From assembly GCA_016182725.1 (NCBI GenBank), contig JACPFZ010000020.1, positions 1 to 25,910 on the forward strand: 25,910 nucleotides of DNA. Reading direction: 5' to 3'. The translations under genes and the position numbers were made by a program. Within the stretch, counting starts at the first letter, position 1. Every line of letters starts with the position of its first letter. This DNA is from Candidatus Gottesmanbacteria bacterium (GTDB lineage Bacteria > Patescibacteriota > Microgenomatia > UBA10105 > UBA927). Positions 1 to 8,088 of the stretch are shown here, piece by piece. The notes under the pieces were generated by a model that made no database searches, was not told where the DNA came from, and worked only from the letters and a program-made list of their open reading frames with translations.

Positions 1-272
1 AAATATGAATAGCCTTTTGGTGGTGTGCCATCGAGCTTTCGGATGCCAGCAATTAAGTTGCGCCCCCGGTTGTGAAACGCCGCATATCCCCACCCTTCTT
101 TTTCGCAAACGTTGGCAAAAGCTTCATGTATGGCAATATCACCATCAAATGTTCCGCTTAACCCATGCACCCATAAAATTGCACGGCCGCTTGAGTTTGT
201 AGGTCGGTAAAAAATTCCCTGATGCACCAGTTTATCCTTCGTCGTAATTTCCGCTAAATAAAATTGTTTCAT
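1..272 (-). CDS. alpha/beta-fold hydrolase, N-terminal part (runs off left edge)
   Basis: About 90 codons are visible, starting at the ATG at 270-272 and open to the window edge. The translation begins MKQFYLAEITTKDKLVHQG and contains LWVHGLSGTF, the strand and oxyanion-loop region typical of alpha/beta hydrolases (HG at about residues 40-41). The nucleophile elbow and the Asp/His of the triad lie beyond the edge, so catalytic competence cannot be judged. It is 30 bp downstream of a second alpha/beta hydrolase on the same strand. The 21 bases just before its start are nearly repeated upstream of that second gene, so the two may share a regulator. The family call is good; substrate is unknown. 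Confidence 0.7.
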   Translation of the reverse strand, partial: MKQFYLAEITTKDKLVHQGIFYRPTNSSGRAILWVHGLSGTFDGDIAIHEAFANVCEKEGWGYAAFHNRGRNLIAGIRKLDGTPPKGYSY

Positions 273-298
273 CGTATTAATATGTTAACACATTAATA
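271..298. promoter_or_regulatory. operator-like imperfect palindrome, copy 1
   Basis: Positions 275-298 form an imperfect palindrome around GTTAAC (11 of 12 pairs). Positions 271-291 match 1102-1122 at 19 of 21 bases. It abuts the start codon of the partial hydrolase and would overlap a CATATT -10 box (279-284, minus strand) six bases before that ATG. A repressor or activator site is the simplest reading; the binding protein is not identified. Confidence 0.5.
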
Positions 299-302
299 TA
301 TA

Positions 303-1070
303 TTATAATGTTTCTTTAAACCATCTTACTATATCAGCCAAAAATTCTTCCCGCATGCGTCGTGACACGTCAGTAATTCCATGGTCTCCACCTTTAAAAA
401 TTTTAAACTTTTTCTTTTTACTGGCAACTGCATCAAAAACTTGTTCGACATCCTTGGTATCAATTTTCGTATCCTGATCACCGTGAATCATAAACGTTGG
501 GATCTTTATTTTTTTTGCAAGAACAACCGGATTAAACAAGTCAACGGCTGGCCAAAATTCCGGACCAACAACGGTCTTTCTTCCGCTGCTTCTTGGTAAA
601 TCCGTATCTCGATCGTAATATATGGTCGCTCCCCTTCCTTCAAATTGTTTTTTAAAACATGTCAGATAATACACACCACTGACAAATATAAAAGACTTCA
701 CATCTGTTATGTTTGCCCACATAATGGTGGGCACACCAAATGATGTCCCATGGACGTCCATCCTTCCTGTGTCTATATCACGTCGATGTTTTACCCACTC
801 CCATACGTTTTGTAACTCTGCTGCTCTATCGGGCAGACTCAATTCTCGATCCGTTCCAACCACACTAAAATTAAACTGCAACGTCGCAAATCCAACATCA
901 ACCAATTTCCTCGATACTTCATCATTAGAGTTTTTATATTCATGCAAATCCATCCCAAACCCCGACACAATAACTACTACTGAAAACATTCCGTCTCCAT
1001 TTGGTTTTCGTAATAATCCTTGTACTTGTTTCCCAGAAGAAAGCGGTATTAAGAGAAACTCTTCTTTCAT
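303..1070 (-). CDS. alpha/beta hydrolase (dienelactone hydrolase/peptidase-like)
   Basis: 255 residues, the usual size for a single alpha/beta hydrolase domain. The nucleophile elbow is GTSFG at residues 108-112, so Ser110 is the predicted nucleophile. HGDQDTKI at 196-203 supplies the acid (Asp200) and GGDHGI at 228-233 the histidine (His230), in the canonical order. There is no signal peptide, so the enzyme is probably cytoplasmic. The best-matching families are BAAT/dienelactone-like or prolyl-oligopeptidase-like hydrolases; the sequence does not show the substrate. A perfect 24-bp palindrome lies 32-55 bases upstream of the ATG. The gene precedes another hydrolase on the same strand by 30 bp, so co-transcription is possible. 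Confidence 0.8.
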   Translation of the reverse strand: MKEEFLLIPLSSGKQVQGLLRKPNGDGMFSVVVIVSGFGMDLHEYKNSNDEVSRKLVDVGFATLQFNFSVVGTDRELSLPDRAAELQNVWEWVKHRRDIDTGRMDVHGTSFGVPTIMWANITDVKSFIFVSGVYYLTCFKKQFEGRGATIYYDRDTDLPRSSGRKTVVGPEFWPAVDLFNPVVLAKKIKIPTFMIHGDQDTKIDTKDVEQVFDAVASKKKKFKIFKGGDHGITDVSRRMREEFLADIVRWFKETL

Positions 1071-1101
1071 ATCGTTGATTAGTAGAATAATTCTATATAT
1101 T

Positions 1102-1125
1102 ATCGTGTTAACATGTTAACACGAT
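1102..1125. promoter_or_regulatory. perfect 24-bp operator-like palindrome, copy 2
   Basis: A perfect palindrome with half-site ATCGTGTTAACA. Positions 1102-1122 repeat 271-291 with two changes. It lies between the Nudix gene and the alpha/beta hydrolase at 303-1070, upstream of the latter, and overlaps a possible GATAAT box on the minus strand (1099-1104). No T-tract follows, so it is not an intrinsic terminator. It is probably a dimeric regulator site. Confidence 0.55.
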
Positions 1126-1138
1126 GCGAGTGATATGC

Positions 1139-1603
1139 TTAAATATGTGAATTACAAATTTTAATCGCATGTTCTGCATTGTATCGGACTTCCTTTTGTA
1201 ATTCTAGCTTCTTCAACTCATCAAAAGATAGCCATCGAAATTCCTCTTGCATCGTAACGTCTTGTGGATTTTGAACAACGGCAAAGTAAATGCAATCAAC
1301 ATGACGGTGTTCCGGTTTATCTTCTTGTGCAAGAATTTTTTCTTCCAAAATGATAAAGGGCTGAACGAGCTCGGCGACATATTGAGTTTTTATAAAATCT
1401 TTTTTGTCGGTAAAAAGTTCGACATCAATCCCCGCTTCTTCTTTTACTTCCCGCACTGCTGCTTGCGGAGGACTTTCCTGTTTCTCCACATGCCCACCAA
1501 TCCCTAACCACATAGTATGCTTTTTGTGCTTATGCAAAAGCACTTTTACTTCGCCATCAACCCTTGCTACCAGATACACCGTCGCCGTCAAATGTTTTTC
1601 CAT
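1139..1603 (-). CDS. Nudix hydrolase
   Basis: 154 residues with a complete Nudix box, G-x5-E-x7-REVKEEAGI, from Gly37 to Ile59; Arg51, Glu52, Glu55 and Glu56 are the metal-binding and catalytic positions. Nudix enzymes hydrolyse nucleoside diphosphates linked to another moiety; the substrate here is not evident. The fold covers nearly the whole protein and there is no signal peptide. The start at 1603 is supported by an extended -10 (TGGTATACT, minus strand) seven bases upstream, so the mRNA is likely leaderless. It lies downstream of groEL but is separated from it by a strong terminator, so it is an independent transcription unit. Confidence 0.9.
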   Translation of the reverse strand: MEKHLTATVYLVARVDGEVKVLLHKHKKHTMWLGIGGHVEKQESPPQAAVREVKEEAGIDVELFTDKKDFIKTQYVAELVQPFIILEEKILAQEDKPEHRHVDCIYFAVVQNPQDVTMQEEFRWLSFDELKKLELQKEVRYNAEHAIKICNSHI

Positions 1604-1620
1604 TGCTGGTAGTATACCAA
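1604..1620 (-). promoter_or_regulatory. extended -10 promoter of the Nudix gene
   Basis: On the minus strand TGGTATACT has its TATACT at 1611-1616, seven bases before the ATG. No good -35 is visible, but the TGn extension fits an extended -10 promoter. The predicted transcript starts at or within a few bases of the ATG. Confidence 0.6.
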
Positions 1621-1646
1621 AAAGCCCCGGTTGTCCGGGGCTTTTT
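1619..1646 (-). terminator. intrinsic terminator of groEL
   Basis: AAGCCCCGG and CCGGGGCTT form a perfect stem with a 4-base loop, flanked by A and T runs on both sides. It starts 14 bases after the groEL stop. Because the A and T tracts are symmetrical it could work in both directions, but only groEL points into it. Confidence 0.9.
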
Positions 1647-1659
1647 AAGTTTCAAATTT

Positions 1660-3309
<1,650 letters not shown>

Positions 3310-3336
3310 TTATAATTTTTATAATCTTTATAACTC

Positions 3337-3633
3337 TTATTCGACTATCGCTAAAATATCTTTCTGTTCCACAATCATCCATTCTTCACCGCCGACTTTC
3401 ACTTCATTGCCGCCCCACTTTTTATACATCACTTTCTGGCCCACTTTGACGGCCATTTTCACTTTCTTCCCTTTAACATTGGTGGTTCCAGAACCTATTG
3501 CCATAACCTGTCCAATCTGGGGTTTTTCTTTTGCGGTGTCGGGAAGGACGATGCCGGAAGGAAGTTTTTCTTCCGCTTGCAGAGGTTTAATGAGCACGTT
3601 ATCAAATAACGGCGTTACGTTAACTTTTTTCAT
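3337..3633 (-). CDS. groES: 10-kDa co-chaperonin GroES
   Basis: 98 residues, the normal size. It contains the N-terminal TPLFDNVLIKP, the mobile-loop region EEKLPSGIVLPDTAKEK and the C-terminal KWGGNEVKVGGEEWMIVEQKDILAI. It caps GroEL and is first in the groES-groEL operon. A strong Shine-Dalgarno AAAGGAGG (core at 3641-3645, minus strand) lies 7 bases before the ATG, unlike most genes here, which appear leaderless. The promoter and a candidate CIRCE operator are 40-100 bases upstream. Confidence 0.98.
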   Translation of the reverse strand: MKKVNVTPLFDNVLIKPLQAEEKLPSGIVLPDTAKEKPQIGQVMAIGSGTTNVKGKKVKMAVKVGQKVMYKKWGGNEVKVGGEEWMIVEQKDILAIVE

Positions 3634-3676
3634 ACGATGTCCTCCTTTACCCTGTAAGGGTTTTTCATAGAAATAT

Positions 3677-3703
3677 CTGGCAGTTAATTAAGGTGAGTGC
3701 TAT
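3677..3703 (-). promoter_or_regulatory. candidate CIRCE operator (HrcA site), one degenerate half
   Basis: On the minus strand ATAGCACTC, nine bases, then AACTGCCAG. The CIRCE consensus is TTAGCACTC-N9-GAGTGCTAA. The first half matches 8 of 9 and the second 5 of 9. It lies immediately downstream of the groESL -10 box, exactly where HrcA operators normally sit. Position and first half are convincing; the second half is weak. Confidence 0.55.
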
Positions 3704-3730
3704 TTTAGCGAGCATAGAAAACTTTGTCAA
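3702..3730 (-). promoter_or_regulatory. sigma70-type promoter of groES-groEL
   Basis: TTGACA (3725-3730) and TAAAAT (3702-3707) on the minus strand, separated by exactly 17 bases. It lies inside the last codons of the upstream gene, whose TAA stop (3705-3707) is part of the -10 box. The leader is about 60 bases and carries the groES Shine-Dalgarno sequence. Confidence 0.9.
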
Positions 3731-4598
3731 GGGGGATATTGTATGGCTTTAGTCGGACAGCAAGCGCTCTTTTCACCCAAAGACGCGCGTCTTGGGGGTG
3801 AAATCGCAATACGGTATCGCTCACCACCTCCGTCGTCCGATGCTTTTTCATGTATTGAAGTTGCACATGTTTTGCCATTGGCTCAAAAAATCTCATAATT
3901 TTTATTATTAATTGAGAAAGGATTGGTTGCTTCTTCGTAATTCGTAATTCGTAATTCGTAATTCTGGTTTTTTGATTCCATGCATTCGGCAGAAACGCTT
4001 TCACCCACGAATTTGCCTGCAAAAACTTCTGATATGTGCCTTTTTGCTCCCAGATACACTGCATCTGCAACACTTCATGCGCAGCGTACCAATCACATTC
4101 TCCCTTCGGCAGCATGAGTGCATCGGAAGACATAAACATATTGAGACACACGGAATTCGCAACCATCCTGTCTCCCGGTCTCCGCCGTTTTCCCAAAAGT
4201 TCTACCACCATGGTTGCCAACAAGCGGCTCGTCCAGATAGTTCCCGGAGCAACAATACAGAAAAGGTCAATGTCATCTTCTTTCTTTGCATTGTCCATTG
4301 CAAGCCCTCCGGTCACGCCAATAAGCTCAATGGTTGGGATACACCGCAATATCCGTGCGACTTTCCTGGCAATTCCCCACTTTTTCCCGGCCCAGCGCCT
4401 CCGTTTTTCTCTCGTAGCAATGATTGCTTCGCGTCCCGGAAAGATAAAAAACTGCTTTTTCTTTTTTACCTCCTTGGGAAACGGACGAGGATTTTCATAA
4501 AGCACGGACCAATAGATCACCTCTGATGCAGTCAACGGATAATCAAAAATATCCGCATACAGGAGAGTGGCAAGGCATGCATGTCGCTTGCTAATCAT
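3705..4598 (-). CDS. nucleotidyltransferase-fold protein
   Basis: 297 residues. The N-terminus (LATLLYADIFDYPLTASEV) looks like a winged-helix segment. Residues 93-115 (GVTGGLAMDNAKKEDDIDLFCIV) resemble the polymerase-beta-type nucleotidyltransferase motif, with the Asp pair at 109 and 111, although the usual GS is GG. The C-terminal half matches nothing I recognise. Residues 211-224 are encoded by a tandem heptamer repeat (GAATTAC read on the minus strand), which is inserted sequence rather than conserved protein. It starts 6 bp after the upstream solute-binding-protein gene; a GATAAT box overlaps that gene's stop and lies 5 bases before the ATG, so it may also have its own leaderless promoter. 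Target is unknown. Confidence 0.7.
   Translation of the reverse strand: MISKRHACLATLLYADIFDYPLTASEVIYWSVLYENPRPFPKEVKKKKQFFIFPGREAIIATREKRRRWAGKKWGIARKVARILRCIPTIELIGVTGGLAMDNAKKEDDIDLFCIVAPGTIWTSRLLATMVVELLGKRRRPGDRMVANSVCLNMFMSSDALMLPKGECDWYAAHEVLQMQCIWEQKGTYQKFLQANSWVKAFLPNAWNQKTRITNYELRITKKQPILSQLIIKIMRFFEPMAKHVQLQYMKKHRTTEVVSDTVLRFHPQDARLWVKRALAVRLKPYNIPLDKVFYAR
3937..3964. repeat. tandem heptamer tract (GTAATTC x4)
   Basis: Four perfect copies of GTAATTC (GAATTAC on the coding minus strand), inside the nucleotidyltransferase-fold gene and encoding the RITNYELRIT peptide. The same heptamer family recurs at 20655-20682 and 21643-21670. Confidence 0.9.
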
Positions 4599-4604
4599 GG
4601 AACA

Positions 4605-6218
4605 TTATCGACTGGCAGGAGCCACACCTGAAGTAAGACCGTATTGACCCAATACTTGTCGAAACCCAGAAGCCATGGTCTGGAGTACCGCAGAAGGGGC
4701 AACTCCGCCTGCCATGCCATTGATCGCATCTTCGAGGTATTTAATGAGTTTATCATTGAGTCCGTTATCAAATGTCCGCGAGGAGAGGGGAAACGACCGC
4801 GCGTCTAAACTTGCCTGTGTAATAAATGCGCCTGCATACGGATCATCTTTGATGCTTGCTCCAAGTTCCACGCGAGCATACGGTTCGCCGAATAATCGGA
4901 TCTTGGATTCCTCTGTATACAGTTTGATTGCTGCTTCGCGACTGGTGAGGTAATTCACAAATTCCCATGCAGCGTTTTGATTTTTGCTTTTACTCGAGAC
5001 GCCCTCCACCCAATAGGATGCCCACGTGACGGTATTTCCCGGAAGCTGGGGGACTGCGGCAATTTTGAAACGCAGGGCAGGATTTATTTGTTTGATATCA
5101 AACGCGCGCCATGATGGAGCCAAAATCATGGCAACGTTGCCACTGGCAAATGCAGATATCGAATTATCCATGGTTTCATTCCAGGTATATGCGGGATCTG
5201 CAAAATCAGCAAATTTTCGGTAAAAGATAAGCGTTTGTTCTGCTTCAGCTCCCGTGGGTTGGTCAAGTTTGGCGCCATTCTGCATCATCATGGTTGCAAC
5301 GATATCACTAAAATGTTCCACATTATTGGTGGTTCCCAATGCAATAGCCGAAGAGACAATCGTATTGCCGTTTTTTACCGTGAGTTTTGGCACTACATTG
5401 AGGAGTTCCTCGTAGGTCGTGGGTACGCTCACGCCAGCTTGCGCCAACGTATCTTCGTTATAATAGAGCCCCAATCCGTCAATTTCCAAAGGAATACCGT
5501 AGATATTGGTCCCTGCAACTAAATCGCGGCTGGCAACCGGGTAAAACGCGCTTGCAAATTGTGCAGCAGTCATGATTTTCACGGGTACCGTTGCAAGATC
5601 GCCTCGAAGCATCGGAACCCAGGTATTATGAAATCGGAAAACATCCGGCCCTTCTCCGCGGGCAATCGCATCAGCGAGCCGCTCGCGGTACTGCTTCGGT
5701 GATTGTTTGAAATAGGAAACTTTTATTTTGGGATGTGCTCCTTCAAATGCGGTGAGCACACTACGCACCGTTGCATCATCTTCCCAGAGTCCCCAGTAGG
5801 TAATAGTCACTTCCTGCTGCTGGGTTAGAAACCCTAATGCAAACTTTCCGGCGAGAGCTATCCCAAGAACAAACAGGAGCAAAACCAACATCATGATTAT
5901 CCGTCGTACCCCACTACCATGTACCGCTCCGCCGGCAGATGCAGGAGCAGCCTGAGCCTCATTCGGCGTCACTCCTTGTGGAATAAATGGATTTTGTATA
6001 ACATCCGTGGGTACCGCTCCGCCGGGTGGCGGGGTGCTAGTGGGCACCACCACCGTCTCCTGCGCAGGAGCAGCTTGAGGTCCGCCGACTGGCCCCGCCG
6101 CAGGCTGGGCTGGAGGAGGTGCGCTCGTCACGCCATAAACCATCGGTGCATCTCGTGGCGGCACAACCGGTGCAAACTCCCCCGAGGACGGATTTGTTTG
6201 TGGTGGCCCATCAGCCAT
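4605..6218 (-). CDS. membrane-anchored extracellular solute-binding protein (family 1-like)
   Basis: 537 residues. Residues 1-100 are rich in Pro, Ala and Gly and probably cytoplasmic; 106-130 (IIMMLVLLLFVLGIALAG) is one transmembrane segment; from about 137 the sequence is a sugar-type periplasmic-binding-protein fold (VTITYWGLWEDDATVRSVL, then a PDVFRFHNTWV-like segment and GIPLEIDGLGLYYNEDTL). Such proteins normally deliver a carbohydrate to an ABC transporter, but no transporter genes are adjacent. A long disordered cytoplasmic extension before the anchor is unusual for this family. Its start is divergent from the VanW gene with 20 bp between. The -10 GATAAT lies nine bases before the ATG, so the mRNA is nearly leaderless. 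Ligand is unknown. Confidence 0.85.
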   Translation of the reverse strand: MADGPPQTNPSSGEFAPVVPPRDAPMVYGVTSAPPPAQPAAGPVGGPQAAPAQETVVVPTSTPPPGGAVPTDVIQNPFIPQGVTPNEAQAAPASAGGAVHGSGVRRIIMMLVLLLFVLGIALAGKFALGFLTQQQEVTITYWGLWEDDATVRSVLTAFEGAHPKIKVSYFKQSPKQYRERLADAIARGEGPDVFRFHNTWVPMLRGDLATVPVKIMTAAQFASAFYPVASRDLVAGTNIYGIPLEIDGLGLYYNEDTLAQAGVSVPTTYEELLNVVPKLTVKNGNTIVSSAIALGTTNNVEHFSDIVATMMMQNGAKLDQPTGAEAEQTLIFYRKFADFADPAYTWNETMDNSISAFASGNVAMILAPSWRAFDIKQINPALRFKIAAVPQLPGNTVTWASYWVEGVSSKSKNQNAAWEFVNYLTSREAAIKLYTEESKIRLFGEPYARVELGASIKDDPYAGAFITQASLDARSFPLSSRTFDNGLNDKLIKYLEDAINGMAGGVAPSAVLQTMASGFRQVLGQYGLTSGVAPASR

Positions 6219-6238
6219 AGGAGTACAATTATCATACC
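6219..6238. promoter_or_regulatory. 20-bp divergent leaderless promoter pair
   Basis: Two overlapping -10 boxes: TACAAT on plus (6224-6229) and GATAAT on minus (6228-6233). Each is exactly nine bases from the ATG it serves (6239 plus, 6218 minus). The two coding starts are inverted copies of ATGGCTGAT, so the whole junction is nearly symmetrical. -35 boxes are weak or absent. Confidence 0.6.
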
Positions 6239-7642
6239 ATGGCTGATAGAAAGGGCAAGATGGCGGGTCTTCATGGGGCGGTCTCCGGAGGACTCTGGAT
6301 AACTCTCCTCATTCTCATAGTAAGCTTTGCCACATCCGTTGCTTTTGAAAAAAGGTATACCAATCGTGTCTATCCCAATGTTGCGGTCAATGGCATTTCC
6401 TTCGGCGGGAAAACAGCCCAAGAAGTTGAAGCATACTGGCTTTCCGTCAACAAGTCCTTTGCCGATATGAAATTTGAACTGCAATCTGGGCATACCATTG
6501 CCACAATTTCAGGGACCCAACTGGATATTGGCTACGACGCCACGCTTTCTGCTAAACAAGCCATGTTGGTGGGCCGCTCCGGCTACCTTGGCAGTGATTT
6601 CATTGCAAAATTTGCCAAACCCCAAGTGAACCTGACGCCATTTTTCCGCTGGAAAACACAGGTACTAGACGATCTCTTGGATTCCGTGAGCGACCATATT
6701 GATGTTCCAATGCAAAATGCCCTCTTTCAATATAAAAACGGTAAAGTCACTGCATTTCGCCCGTCAAAGGAAGGAAGAAAACTCAATGCTGTTGAGGCAA
6801 AAAAACGATTTATCACGGCCTTTCTTGCCGCAAATGATTCGAATCCGCCAGCCGGCGGACTTATCCACATTACCCTTCCTGTTGACACCATCAAACCCGC
6901 AATTACGACAGATAAGGTCAACACGTTTGGCATTAAAGAACTCATTGGCCGCGGAGAGAGCCAATTTCGCGGGTCGATTCCGAATCGTATCCATAACATT
7001 GTCATGGCAGCGTCACGACTCAATGGCATTCTCGTCAAACCCGGGGACAACCTGTCGTTTAACGATGCCACTGGCGATATTTCTGCAGCAACCGGCTACC
7101 AGTCTGCGTACATTATTAAAGATGGCCGCACGGTGCTAGGAGATGGCGGCGGCGTCTGCCAAGTTTCCACAACACTCTTTCGGGCCGCGCTAAGCGCGGG
7201 CCTTCCCATTCTTTCCCGTACCGCGCACGCATACCGCGTCGGGTACTATGAGCAGGGAGGGGTAAAACCTGGTATTGATGCCACCGTCTTTGGCCCAACG
7301 GTTGACCTGGTCATCAAAAATGATACGTCTGCTTACATCCTTATCCAAGCCAAAACCGATACCAATACCATGAATTTGACCTTTGAACTCTATGGCACGA
7401 GCGACGGAAGAACTGCGCAGATTCTCAACCACCAGGTGTGGGGGTTGACTCCCCCGCCGCCAGACCTCTATCAAGATGATCCAATGTTACCCAAGGGAGT
7501 AGTTAAACAGGTAGACTTTGCCGCCTGGGGCACGAATACATCCTTTCAATATAAAGTAACACGAGGCGCGGAAGTTTTACAAGATACCACATTCACTTCC
7601 AACTTCCGCCCCTGGCAAGCAGTATACCTGCGGGGAATTTGA
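6239..7642 (+). CDS. VanW family protein with N-terminal membrane anchor
   Basis: 467 residues. A transmembrane segment lies at about 21-38 (LLILIVSFATSVAF). It is followed by a region resembling the YoaR/peptidoglycan-binding type 4 module (RVYPNVAVNGISFGGKTAQEV), then the VanW domain from about 265 (KPGDNLSFNDATG, GDGGGVCQVSTTLFRAALSAGLPI, RTAHAYRVGYY). VanW proteins occur in Gram-positive and CPR envelopes; their biochemical role is not settled. Residues around 202-207 (PPAGG) are encoded by a 16-bp palindrome that recurs, inverted, in yidC. The gene is divergent from the solute-binding-protein gene. Its TGA stop overlaps the -35 box of the next gene's promoter. Confidence 0.9.
   Translation: MADRKGKMAGLHGAVSGGLWITLLILIVSFATSVAFEKRYTNRVYPNVAVNGISFGGKTAQEVEAYWLSVNKSFADMKFELQSGHTIATISGTQLDIGYDATLSAKQAMLVGRSGYLGSDFIAKFAKPQVNLTPFFRWKTQVLDDLLDSVSDHIDVPMQNALFQYKNGKVTAFRPSKEGRKLNAVEAKKRFITAFLAANDSNPPAGGLIHITLPVDTIKPAITTDKVNTFGIKELIGRGESQFRGSIPNRIHNIVMAASRLNGILVKPGDNLSFNDATGDISAATGYQSAYIIKDGRTVLGDGGGVCQVSTTLFRAALSAGLPILSRTAHAYRVGYYEQGGVKPGIDATVFGPTVDLVIKNDTSAYILIQAKTDTNTMNLTFELYGTSDGRTAQILNHQVWGLTPPPPDLYQDDPMLPKGVVKQVDFAAWGTNTSFQYKVTRGAEVLQDTTFTSNFRPWQAVYLRGI
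6844..6859. repeat. 16-bp palindromic repeat, copy in VanW gene
   Basis: TCCGCCAGCCGGCGGA, whose exact reverse complement is at 19684-19699 in yidC. It is in frame and encodes part of PPAGG. It looks like a dispersed palindromic repeat tolerated in a surface loop. Confidence 0.75.
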
Positions 7643-7669
7643 CTAATGAGTCTCATTAGACTAATGTGA
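7636..7669 (+). promoter_or_regulatory. repeat-built leaderless promoter, copy 1
   Basis: TTGACT (7639-7644), 17 bases, TAATGT (7662-7667), then seven bases to the ATG at 7675. The 34-bp segment matches 21819-21852 at about 30 positions and consists of three degenerate 9-mers of the type GACTAATnn. It overlaps the TGA stop of the VanW gene. Confidence 0.75.
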
Positions 7670-7674
7670 CCGAT

Positions 7675-8079
7675 ATGGAAAAACGTGTGGTTTTAGTCGG
7701 CGGGTGTTTTGACCTTTTGCATTACAAACAAGCAAAACAAAAAGGCGATAAACTCATAGTGCTTCTTGAGTCTGATGAGAAGGTAAAAAAGCTCAAAGGC
7801 GATAGCCGGCCTATTCACAGTCAAAGTCAGCGAAAACAGATGCTTGAGGCGCTGTCATTTATTGATGAGGTTATTATGCTTCCGCGAGTCACCACTGACC
7901 AAGACTATGTTAATCTCGTAGAGCGTATCAAACCAGACGTCATTGCCGTAACCGTTGGCGATCCTATGGTAGACAAAAAACGTCAGCAAGCCGCTCGTTT
8001 CGGCGCAACACTCGTTGAAATCCCCAAAATCCACACCCCCTCTACCTCGCAACTGGCCAAACTCCTGGGACTTGAGTAA
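7675..8079 (+). CDS. cytidylyltransferase-like protein lacking the HxGH motif
   Basis: 134 residues. VVLVGGCFDLLHY followed by KQAKQKGDKLIVLLESDEKVKKLKG is the start of a nucleotidylyltransferase Rossmann fold (FAD synthetase or glycerol-3-phosphate cytidylyltransferase type). In this family LHY/LHP is followed by GHxxFL before the KxAKxxGD helix; here about six residues are absent and the second His of HxGH is lost, which should cripple nucleotide binding. The reading frame is otherwise intact. The later RPIHSQSQRKQMLEALSFIDEV matches the family's ISTSxRxxML-like region only loosely. A GTG at 7666 is an alternative start, but it overlaps the -10 box, so ATG 7675 is preferred. The stop codon is inside the -10 box of tsaD. 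Confidence 0.75.
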   Translation: MEKRVVLVGGCFDLLHYKQAKQKGDKLIVLLESDEKVKKLKGDSRPIHSQSQRKQMLEALSFIDEVIMLPRVTTDQDYVNLVERIKPDVIAVTVGDPMVDKKRQQAARFGATLVEIPKIHTPSTSQLAKLLGLE

Positions 8080-8082
8080 AAT
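8054..8082 (+). promoter_or_regulatory. promoter of tsaD, overlapping upstream stop codon
   Basis: TGGCCA (8054-8059), 17 bases, TAAAAT (8077-8082), then six bases to the ATG at 8089. The TAA stop of the preceding gene is the first half of the -10 box. A GGAG just before the ATG could alternatively serve as a Shine-Dalgarno on a read-through transcript. Confidence 0.55.
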
Positions 8083-8088
8083 CGGAGT

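Noticed and set aside
3649..3665. Small hairpin ACCCT-gta-AGGGT with T-run upstream of groES as a terminator
   Set aside because: A five-base stem on the plus strand with no plus-strand gene entering it; it lies in the groES leader.
6861..6869. TTATCCACA as a DnaA box marking an origin
   Set aside because: A single match inside the VanW coding region without a cluster or AT-rich unwinding element; none were seen near rpmH.
7666..7674. GTG at 7666 as start of the cytidylyltransferase-like gene
   Set aside because: It overlaps the predicted -10 box; ATG 7675 is seven bases after it and begins just before the first strand of the fold.
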